Source: Variovorax sp. Root473 | Lineage (GTDB): Bacteria > Pseudomonadota > Gammaproteobacteria > Burkholderiales > Burkholderiaceae_C | NCBI RefSeq assembly: GCF_001426505.1 | Contig: NZ_LMEV01000017.1 | Coordinates: 339,515-403,514, forward strand | DNA: 64,000 nt | Reading direction: 5' to 3' | Part shown: positions 54,500 to 62,438 of the stretch, piece by piece | Layout: the number at the start of each line of letters is the position of its first letter | Position numbering within the stretch: position 1 is the stretch's first letter | The notes under the pieces: model-generated | Told to the model about the DNA's origin: nothing | Databases searched by the model: none | The model's input: only the letters and a program-made list of their open reading frames with translations | Program-made: the position numbers and the translations under genes

Positions 54500-57400
54500 T
54501 GACCACGTCCTTCAACGAATCCGCCGAACCCACCGGCCTGGAGATCGCCATCGTCGGCTTATCGGGCCGCTTCCCCGGCGCCGACGATGTGGACGCCTTC
54601 TGGCGCAACATCGAGGGCGGCGTGGAATCGGTGTCGCGCTTCACCGATGAGCAGTTGCGCGAACGCGGCGTGCCGCAGAGCCTGCTGGACGACCCCGACT
54701 ACGTGAAGGCCGGCGCGATGTTCGAAGGCTTCGACCAGTTCGATGCCGGCTTCTTCGGCTACACGCCGCGCGAGGCCGAGAACCTCGATCCGCAGCAGCG
54801 CGTCTTTCTCGAATGCGCCTCGGCAGCGCTTGAACATGCCGGCTGCGACCCCGAGCGCTGGTCCGGCAAGGTCGGCGTGTATGCGGGAGAAGGTGCCAAC
54901 GTCTACCTGATCCGCAACCTGCTGCCGTCCTTCGGCCTCGGCGCGCATACCGGCATTGCCGACCTGCTCGGCCTCATGAGCGGGAACTCCGGCGGTTCGC
55001 TGTGCACGCGCGTGGCCTACAAGCTGAACCTGCGCGGCCCCGCCGTGAGCGTGCAGACGGCCTGCTCCACGTCGCTCACGGCCGTGCACACCGCCTGCCA
55101 GGCGCTCCTGAGCCATGACTGCGACATGGCCCTGGCCGGCGGCGTGTGGCTCAACCTGCTGCAAGAAGGCGGCTACCGCTACCAGGCCGGCGCGATCCTC
55201 TCGCCCGACGGCCATTGCCGTGCCTTCGACGCCGATGCGGCCGGCACGGTGATCGGCAGCGGCGCGGGCATCGTCGTGCTCAAGCGCCTGGACGAAGCAC
55301 TGCGCGGCGGCGACACCATCCACGCGATCATCAAGGGCACCGCGGCCAACAACGACGGCTCCGCCAAGGTCGGCTTCACCGCGCCCAGCGTCGACGGGCA
55401 GGCCGAGGTCATTCGCGCGGCGCAACTGATCGCGGGCGTCTCGGCCGGCACCGTCGGCTACATCGAGGCGCACGGCACCGGCACCACGCTGGGCGATCCG
55501 ATCGAGATCGCAGCGCTCACGCAGGCCTTTCGCGCCGACACCGAGCGGCGCGGCTTCTGCGCGGTCGGTTCGGTCAAGACCAACATCGGCCACCTCGATG
55601 CGGCGGCCGGCGTGGCGGGGCTCATCAAGGCCACGATGGCGCTCAAGCACGGCGTGCTGCCGCCCAGCCTGCATTTCACGAAGCCCAACACGCAGATCGA
55701 TTTCGAGAGCAGCCCGTTCTATGTGAATGCGCAGTGCCAGCCTTGGCCCGAGGGTCGCACGCCGCGCCGCGCGGGTGTGAGCTCGTTCGGCATCGGCGGG
55801 ACCAATGTCCATGTGGTGCTCGAAGAAGCGCCCGCGATGCAGCCCACCGCACAGAAGGCCGCGCGGTGGCAGGTGCTGCCGCTGTCGGCAAAGGAGGAAG
55901 CTGCGCTCGTCCAGGGTCGCGAGCAACTGGCGACGCATCTGCGGGCGAACGACGGGCTGGCACTCGAGGACGTGGCGCACACCCTGCAGAGCGGGCGCCG
56001 CGCCTTTACGTGGCGCAGCGCCGTGGTGGCGAACCAATCCGGGCTGGCCGCGGACATGCTCTCGTCGCCCGCCCTGGCGGTAACCCGTGCTGCCGCCTCG
56101 CCGCCCGAGGTGGCCTTCCTGTTCCCCGGCGGCGGCACCCAGCATGCGCGCATGGGCGAAGACCTCTACCGCGACAGCGCCGTCTACCGCGAGGTGCTCG
56201 ACCGCTGCGCTGCCGTGCTCAAGGCCGACAGCGGAATCGACCTGCTCGCGCTGCTGTTCCCCGAGGCCGGCGATGAGCAGGCCGCCAACGAGCGCCTGTT
56301 CCGCATCGAGTTCGCACAGCCCGCGCTGTTCGCGACCGAGTACGCCATGGCGCGCTGGTGGATGAACTGCGGCGTGCAGCCCGCGGTGCTGCTGGGCCAC
56401 AGCCTGGGCGAATACGTCGCAGCCTGCCTGGCCGGCGTGTTCACGCTGGACGATGCGCTGCGCATCGTCGCCGCGCGCGGCCGCCTGATGCAGACGCTGG
56501 CGCCCGGCGCGATGACTGCCGTGCCGCTGTCCGAAGCGGAACTCGCGCCGTTCCTCGCCACGGGATGCGATCTGGCCGTGGTCAACGGCGAGCAGCTTTG
56601 CGTGCTCGCCGGTCCGGCCGATGCCATCGCGCGTGCCGAAAAAGAACTGCTCGCGCGCCAGCATCAACCACGCCGCTTGCATGTGTCCATCGCCTCGCAC
56701 TCCCGCCTGGTCGAACCCATGGTGGCCGAACTGGAGCGCCTGATCGCCGCAGTGCCGAAGCAGGCGCCGCGCCTTCCCTTCATCTCCAACGTGACGGGCC
56801 AGCCGATCACTGCCGAAGAAGCGACCAGCCCCGCCTACTGGGGCCGGCATCTGCGCGGCACGGTGCGCTTTGCCGACGGCCTGCGCGAAGTCTTCGCCGT
56901 GCCCGGCCGCGTGGTGCTCGAGGTAGGCCCCGGCGATACGCTGGCCGGGCTGGCGCGCCAGCACCCCGGAGGCAGGTCGGCCGCGGGCATCTGGGCCAGC
57001 CAGGCCCATCCGCAGCAGTGGGCGCGGAATGCGCAGCAACTGGCGAACGCCGTCGCGGGCCTCTGGACCGTGGGCGTGGATATCGATTGGGCCGCGTGCC
57101 GCACCGGTCCCGCGCCGCGCCGGGTGCCGTTGCCTACCTACGCGTTCCAGCGCCGCCGGTTCTGGGTCGAGCCCGAGCCCGGTGGTGCCGCGCAACCGGC
57201 ACCTGCTGCCGCGCCCGGTCTCTTCTATGCGCCGGCCTGGAAGCGCACCGCGCTGCCGCCGAGAGAGACGACGACCGGGTCGTCGGGCTGCACGCTGGTG
57301 CTCGGCGATGCGAACAGCTTCACCGACCGCCTCGGGCGCACGCTGCGCGAACAGGGCGGACGCGTGATCCTCGCGCTGCGCGGCAAGAAGTTCGCGCGCA

Positions 57401-59070
57401 CCGCCGAAGGGCAGTACGCCATGCGGCCGGCCGAACGCGTCGACCACGAGGCACTGCTGCGCGAGGTCGAGTCCGAGGCCGGACCGGTCACGCGACTCTT
57501 CCACCTGTGGAGCCTGGACGGCGACGCCCCGGCACCTTCGCATGCCGCGGCCTACGAGGCCGGCTACTTCAGCTTGCTCGCGCTGGGGCAGGCGCTGGAC
57601 ATCGGGGGCGGCGCGGTTCGCGCGCCGCTTGCGCTCACCGTCGTCACCGACCGCGTCGAGGATGTGGCCGGCACCGAGACGCTGGCACCGGAAAAGTCGA
57701 CCGTGCTGGGCATTGCCAAGGTGCTCGGACAGGAGTCGCCCACCATTGCCTGCCGCGTCGTCGACGTGGTGCTGCCCGCGCCCGAGAGCGTCGCCGAAGC
57801 CGACCTCGCATGCCGCGTGGTCGAGGAGGCAGCGGCCACGCAGGAGGACTTCGTCGTCGCCTACCGCGGTCCGCACCGCTGGACGAAGACGTACGACGCG
57901 TTGCCGGCGCAGATGCCGGGCGTGCAGCGGCTGCGCCAGGGCGGCGTGTACATGATCACCGGCGGGCTGGGCGGCGTCGGCCTGGCGCTCGCGCGCTACC
58001 TCAGCAAGACCTGGCAGGCCAGGCTGGTGTTGCTGGGCCGCACGCCGTTGCCCGAACGCACCGAGTGGTCGCGCATCGCCGCATCGGTTGACCAGCCCGC
58101 GTCGCTGCGGCGCAGGCTGCAGCAACTGATCGAACTCGAAGCGAACGGCGCGGAAATGATGCCCATCGCGGCCGACGTCACCGATCCGGCACAACTGCGC
58201 AACGCACTGGCGGCGGTGCACGCGCGCTTCGGCGCGGTCAACGGCGTGGTCCACGCCGTCGTCCAGCCCGACCGCGGCATGATCGCCCAGCGCACCCAGG
58301 CCTTGGTGGAGGCCGCGTTCGCGCCCAAGATCGCGGGCACGCTCGCGCTGCTCGATGCGCTGCGCGCCGAGCCGCTCGACTTCGTGCTCTTCTGCTCCTC
58401 GGTGGCGAGCCTGATCGGTGGTCTTGGCCGCAGCGACTACGCGGCCGCGAATGCGTACCTCGATGCGCTGGCCCATGCGCATCGGCGCAGTTCCGCGCTG
58501 CCGGTTTTCTCGGTGAACTGGGATGCCTGGCGCGATGTGGGCGTGGCGGTCGGCATGGACATGCCCGAAGGCGTAGGCCTGGACGAGCGCACCGGCGTGT
58601 CGGCTTTCGAACGCATTGCGAACGGGCCCGACCTGCCGCAGACGGTGGTGTCCATCTCGCCCTTCGCGCCACGCTTGCGCCCGCTGGACGGCCTGTTCGA
58701 GTCGCTGGACGACGAGCCCGCGCCCGAGGCCCGCACGGGGCATCCACGCCCGGTGCTGCAGACCGCGTTCGTCGCGCCCGAAGGCGACCTGGAAGAAGGA
58801 CTCGCCGAGCTCTGGACCGAAGCGCTCGGCATTGCGCCCGTGGGTGCGAACGACAACCTGTTCGAGCTCGGCGGCGATTCGCTGCTGGCGATCCGGCTGC
58901 TGTCGCGGGTGCGCAAGGCCTATGGCGTGGAGCTGCATCCCGCCGCCTTCTTCAAGGCGCCCACCATCGCCGGGCTGGCCGCGCTGGTCGAGTTGCGGTT
59001 GATCGAGCAGATCGAAAGCGATCCCGAAGCCGAAGACGCCCCCACCGTTGCAACCACCCCGAGTCTTTGA
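54499..59070 (+). CDS. Type I polyketide synthase: KS-AT-KR-ACP
   Basis: A 1523-residue PKS; ATG 54499 overlaps the NRPS stop (ATGA). Ketosynthase at 14-440 with Cys189 (TACSTS), EAHGTGTTLGD and KTNIGHLDAAAG. Acyltransferase at about 530-840 with Ser635 in GHSLGE; the specificity motif is IASH, nearer methylmalonyl YASH than malonyl HAFH. Ketoreductase at about 940-1390 with GGLGGVG near 1155 and Tyr1314 (SDYAAAN); no LDD motif. ACP Ser1461 (GGDSL). No DH, ER or methyltransferase visible. It adds one extender unit to residue 1 and leaves a beta-hydroxyl, giving a gamma-amino-beta-hydroxy acid. Confidence 0.94.
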   Translation: MTTSFNESAEPTGLEIAIVGLSGRFPGADDVDAFWRNIEGGVESVSRFTDEQLRERGVPQSLLDDPDYVKAGAMFEGFDQFDAGFFGYTPREAENLDPQQRVFLECASAALEHAGCDPERWSGKVGVYAGEGANVYLIRNLLPSFGLGAHTGIADLLGLMSGNSGGSLCTRVAYKLNLRGPAVSVQTACSTSLTAVHTACQALLSHDCDMALAGGVWLNLLQEGGYRYQAGAILSPDGHCRAFDADAAGTVIGSGAGIVVLKRLDEALRGGDTIHAIIKGTAANNDGSAKVGFTAPSVDGQAEVIRAAQLIAGVSAGTVGYIEAHGTGTTLGDPIEIAALTQAFRADTERRGFCAVGSVKTNIGHLDAAAGVAGLIKATMALKHGVLPPSLHFTKPNTQIDFESSPFYVNAQCQPWPEGRTPRRAGVSSFGIGGTNVHVVLEEAPAMQPTAQKAARWQVLPLSAKEEAALVQGREQLATHLRANDGLALEDVAHTLQSGRRAFTWRSAVVANQSGLAADMLSSPALAVTRAAASPPEVAFLFPGGGTQHARMGEDLYRDSAVYREVLDRCAAVLKADSGIDLLALLFPEAGDEQAANERLFRIEFAQPALFATEYAMARWWMNCGVQPAVLLGHSLGEYVAACLAGVFTLDDALRIVAARGRLMQTLAPGAMTAVPLSEAELAPFLATGCDLAVVNGEQLCVLAGPADAIARAEKELLARQHQPRRLHVSIASHSRLVEPMVAELERLIAAVPKQAPRLPFISNVTGQPITAEEATSPAYWGRHLRGTVRFADGLREVFAVPGRVVLEVGPGDTLAGLARQHPGGRSAAGIWASQAHPQQWARNAQQLANAVAGLWTVGVDIDWAACRTGPAPRRVPLPTYAFQRRRFWVEPEPGGAAQPAPAAAPGLFYAPAWKRTALPPRETTTGSSGCTLVLGDANSFTDRLGRTLREQGGRVILALRGKKFARTAEGQYAMRPAERVDHEALLREVESEAGPVTRLFHLWSLDGDAPAPSHAAAYEAGYFSLLALGQALDIGGGAVRAPLALTVVTDRVEDVAGTETLAPEKSTVLGIAKVLGQESPTIACRVVDVVLPAPESVAEADLACRVVEEAAATQEDFVVAYRGPHRWTKTYDALPAQMPGVQRLRQGGVYMITGGLGGVGLALARYLSKTWQARLVLLGRTPLPERTEWSRIAASVDQPASLRRRLQQLIELEANGAEMMPIAADVTDPAQLRNALAAVHARFGAVNGVVHAVVQPDRGMIAQRTQALVEAAFAPKIAGTLALLDALRAEPLDFVLFCSSVASLIGGLGRSDYAAANAYLDALAHAHRRSSALPVFSVNWDAWRDVGVAVGMDMPEGVGLDERTGVSAFERIANGPDLPQTVVSISPFAPRLRPLDGLFESLDDEPAPEARTGHPRPVLQTAFVAPEGDLEEGLAELWTEALGIAPVGANDNLFELGGDSLLAIRLLSRVRKAYGVELHPAAFFKAPTIAGLAALVELRLIEQIESDPEAEDAPTVATTPSL

Positions 59071-59072
59071 TC

Positions 59073-62000
59073 ATGAGCGAGCGCAACGATCTTGCCGAAC
59101 GCCGGGCGAAGCTGTCGCCCGCCCAACTGGCGCTGCTGCAGCGCAGGCTGCAGCGGGGCAGCGACGCAACCGCGGCCCCCGCACCGCCCTCGCGCAGCGC
59201 CATCGCGCGCAGCGTGGACGACGGCGCCTTCGTGCCGGTCTCCTTCACGCAGCAGGGGCAGTGGTTCCTGTGGCAACTCGATGCGGGCAACACGGCGTAC
59301 CACGTCGGCGGCGGGCTGGGCTTTGCGGGGCCGCTGAGCGTCGCGGCGCTGCAGCAGGCGGTGCAGGCGCTCGCGATGCGCCACGACACGCTGCGCACCG
59401 TGTTTCGCTCGGGGCCGAACGGCCTGCCCGAGCAGCGCGTCGAGCCCGAGAGCCGCATCGAAATTCCCTTCGTCGATCTCAGCGGGCTCGATGCCGCGTC
59501 CCGCACGTCGCGCTACCGCGAGACGGTGCACGCGGTCTGCCGCACGCCGTTCGACCTGACGACCGGGCCGATGCTGCGCGGCACGCTGCTGAAGATGGCC
59601 GAAGGCGACCACCAGCTGCTGCTGACGATGCATCACATCGGTTCCGATGCATGGTCCGTCGAACTCATCCTCGATGAACTGGCGCGCTTCTACGCGCAGC
59701 GCGTGGGCGAGGTGCCGGCCGGTACGGACCCCGAGCCCGAGATTCGCTACGCGGACTTCGCCCGGTGGCAGCGCACCTGGCTGGAAAGCGCCGAGGGCGA
59801 ACGGCAGCTGGCGCATTGGCAGCAGCGGCTCGGGGGCAGCCAGCCGGTGCTGGAACTCACCACCGACCGGCCGCGCGCCGCCGACGCAAAGTACAGTGCT
59901 GCGCAGCACACGCTCGACGTGCCCGCGCCTCTGGCGCGCGGCCTGAAGCAGCACGCGCGCGCGCAGGGCAACACCCTGTTCGCGGTGCTGCTTGCAGCCT
60001 TCCACGCCTTGCTTTTCCGCTACACCGGCCAGGACGAGATCCGCATCGGCGTTCCCGTCGCCGGCCGCAACCGGCCCGAGACTGCCGGCGTGGTGGGCGC
60101 CTTCATCAACACCGTGGTGATGGACGCCCGGCTGCATCCGCGCATGAGCTTGGCCGAATTGCTGGCGCAGGTGCGCAACACCTCGCTAGAGGCACAGGCG
60201 CACCAGGAGCTGCCCTTCGAGCGCCTGGTGCAGGCGTTGCGTCCCGATCGCGCGCATGCGGGCTCGCCGCTGTTCCAGGTCATGTTCAACCATCTCGGCG
60301 AAGGCAACCGGCCGTTGCGCGGATGGCCTGGCCTGCAGGTGCGGCGCATCGACCTCGAGGAGCGCGCGGCGCCGTTCGAGCTGATCCTGGAGACCATCGA
60401 GTGCGAGGACGGCAGCCTCCGCGCCGCGTTCCGCTACGCGGCCGAGCTGTTCGAGCCGGGCACGATCGAGCGCCTTGCGGGCCACTACCGCCGTGTGCTG
60501 GAAGCCTTCGTGGCCGAACCGACGCGCGCGCTGGGCGAACTGGCGTTGCTGGATGAGGCGGAAATTGCAGCGCTTGCTCAGCGCGCCAGAGGGGAAGGCC
60601 GCACGCGCGAGAACGCGGCGCCGCAGACCGTGCATGGCCTTGTCGAGCAGCAGGCGGCGGCGCAGCCCGACGCCACTGCCGTGGTCTTCGAGCAGGATGC
60701 GCTCAGCTACCGCGAACTCAACCAGCGTGCCAACCGGCTCGCGCACCGGCTGATGGCGCAAGGCGTGCGGCCCGAAACCCGCGTCGGCGTCGCACTGGAG
60801 CGCGGCACCGATCTCGTGGTCGCGCTGCTGGCGGTCATGAAGGCCGGCGGCGCCTATGTGCCGCTCGATCCGGACTACCCGGCCGACCGTATCGCCTACA
60901 TGGCGCTCGACAGCGGCCTTGCGCTGGTGCTCACGCACGACCACCTGCGCGGGCGCATGGCCTTGCCCGCGGGCATCGATGCGCTCGCCATCGACACCAC
61001 GGACCTGGCCGGCTGCCCGGCCACCGACCCCGCGGTGGCGCTGGGCGGCGACAACCTCGCCTACGTGATCTACACCTCGGGCTCCACGGGCCGCCCCAAG
61101 GGCGCGCAGCTGTGCCACCGCAACGTGATCCGGCTGCTCGCGTCCACCGAGCCTTGGTTCCGCTTCGGGCCGACGGACGTGTGGACGCTGTTCCATTCCT
61201 GCGCCTTCGACTTCTCGGTCTGGGAAATCTTCGGCGCGCTGTGCACCGGCGGCAAGCTGGTCGTCGTGCCGTTCTGGGTGAGCCGCTCGCCGGCGGACTT
61301 CCTGCAGCTGTTGCGCGAGCGGCAGGTGACGGTGCTCAACCAGACGCCCTCGGCCTTCGGGCAGCTGATCGCGTTGCCGCAGGCGATGGACAAGGGCCTG
61401 GCGCTGCGCACGGTGATCTTCGGCGGCGAGGCGCTGGAGCCGCAGCGGCTGCGCACGTGGATCGAGCACCACGGCGACCAGCATCCGCAGCTGGTCAACA
61501 TGTATGGCATCACCGAGACAACGGTCCACGTGACCTGGCGTCGCATCACCGCGGCGGACCTCGGGCAGCAGCGCAGCCCCGTCGGCATCGCCATTCCGGA
61601 CCTGGGCCTGCGGGTGCTCGATGCGGACCTGAACCTCGTGCCGCCGGGCGTGGCTGGCGAACTGCACGTGTCGGGCGCCGGCCTGGCGCGCGGCTACCTG
61701 AACCGCGCGGGCCTCACGGCCGAGCGCTTCATCGCGGCGGAAAACGGCGATCGCCTCTACCGTACGGGTGACCTCGTGTGCTGGAACGCGCAGGGCCAGC
61801 TGGAGTACCTCGGGCGCATCGACCACCAGGTGAAGGTGCGGGGCTTTCGCATCGAGCTCGGCGAGATCGAGGCGCAGCTGCTCGCGCAGCCCGAGGTGCG
61901 CGAGGCCATCGTCATGGCCAGGGAACACGCCGGCGCGACGGTGCTCGTGGCGTACCTGTCGGCGCAGGCCGGACAGGCGATCGATTCGGCGCAGGTGCGC

Positions 62001-62438
62001 GCGCGGCTGGGCCGAGCGCTGCCCGAGTACATGGTGCCCGGCGCCCTCGTGGTGCTGGAGACGCTGCCGTTGAACGCCAACGGCAAGGTCGACCGCAAGG
62101 CGCTGCCCGAGCCCGGCTTCGGCAGCGAGCGCGCCTATGCCGCACCCGAGGGCGATGCCGAAGAGGCGCTGGCGCGCATCTGGTGCGAAGTGCTGGGCGT
62201 GGCGCGCGTGGGCCGCAACGATCACTTCTTCGAACTTGGCGGCCACTCGCTGATGTCGATGCAGGTGATGGCGCGCGTGCAGGGCGCCCTGCATGTCGAC
62301 CTTGCGGTCAGAGACATCTTTCAAAACCCCGTTCTGATGGACATGGCCCGGCTGATCGCCGAGGCGGGCGCGCGCAAGCCGCATGCCGATGCCTTGTCCG
62401 ACATCGACTCCTTCATTGACAGCCTCGAGACCACTTGA
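59073..62438 (+). CDS. NRPS module C-A-PCP with threonine-type code
   Basis: A 1121-residue protein from ATG 59073, 2 bp after the PKS stop. Condensation at about 40-460 (HHIGSDAWS near 187), adenylation at 480-985 (YTSGSTGRPKG near 667) and PCP (GGHSL, Ser1059). The adenylation code, aligned to GrsA, is DFWNIGMVH plus Lys, identical to the published threonine code, so L-Thr is predicted. It condenses Thr onto the PKS-extended chain. No epimerisation domain. The stop overlaps the next NRPS start (TGATG). Confidence 0.94.
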   Translation: MSERNDLAERRAKLSPAQLALLQRRLQRGSDATAAPAPPSRSAIARSVDDGAFVPVSFTQQGQWFLWQLDAGNTAYHVGGGLGFAGPLSVAALQQAVQALAMRHDTLRTVFRSGPNGLPEQRVEPESRIEIPFVDLSGLDAASRTSRYRETVHAVCRTPFDLTTGPMLRGTLLKMAEGDHQLLLTMHHIGSDAWSVELILDELARFYAQRVGEVPAGTDPEPEIRYADFARWQRTWLESAEGERQLAHWQQRLGGSQPVLELTTDRPRAADAKYSAAQHTLDVPAPLARGLKQHARAQGNTLFAVLLAAFHALLFRYTGQDEIRIGVPVAGRNRPETAGVVGAFINTVVMDARLHPRMSLAELLAQVRNTSLEAQAHQELPFERLVQALRPDRAHAGSPLFQVMFNHLGEGNRPLRGWPGLQVRRIDLEERAAPFELILETIECEDGSLRAAFRYAAELFEPGTIERLAGHYRRVLEAFVAEPTRALGELALLDEAEIAALAQRARGEGRTRENAAPQTVHGLVEQQAAAQPDATAVVFEQDALSYRELNQRANRLAHRLMAQGVRPETRVGVALERGTDLVVALLAVMKAGGAYVPLDPDYPADRIAYMALDSGLALVLTHDHLRGRMALPAGIDALAIDTTDLAGCPATDPAVALGGDNLAYVIYTSGSTGRPKGAQLCHRNVIRLLASTEPWFRFGPTDVWTLFHSCAFDFSVWEIFGALCTGGKLVVVPFWVSRSPADFLQLLRERQVTVLNQTPSAFGQLIALPQAMDKGLALRTVIFGGEALEPQRLRTWIEHHGDQHPQLVNMYGITETTVHVTWRRITAADLGQQRSPVGIAIPDLGLRVLDADLNLVPPGVAGELHVSGAGLARGYLNRAGLTAERFIAAENGDRLYRTGDLVCWNAQGQLEYLGRIDHQVKVRGFRIELGEIEAQLLAQPEVREAIVMAREHAGATVLVAYLSAQAGQAIDSAQVRARLGRALPEYMVPGALVVLETLPLNANGKVDRKALPEPGFGSERAYAAPEGDAEEALARIWCEVLGVARVGRNDHFFELGGHSLMSMQVMARVQGALHVDLAVRDIFQNPVLMDMARLIAEAGARKPHADALSDIDSFIDSLETT

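Noticed and set aside
54559..58938. A 1459-codon open frame on the minus strand across the PKS gene
   Set aside because: It is the antisense of a GC-rich gene with clear KS, AT, KR and ACP motifs; the antisense product is His/Arg/Ala-rich with no domain.
59067..59072. TTG start for the Thr-module NRPS
   Set aside because: ATG two codons later is preferable; the TTG overlaps the PKS stop codon.
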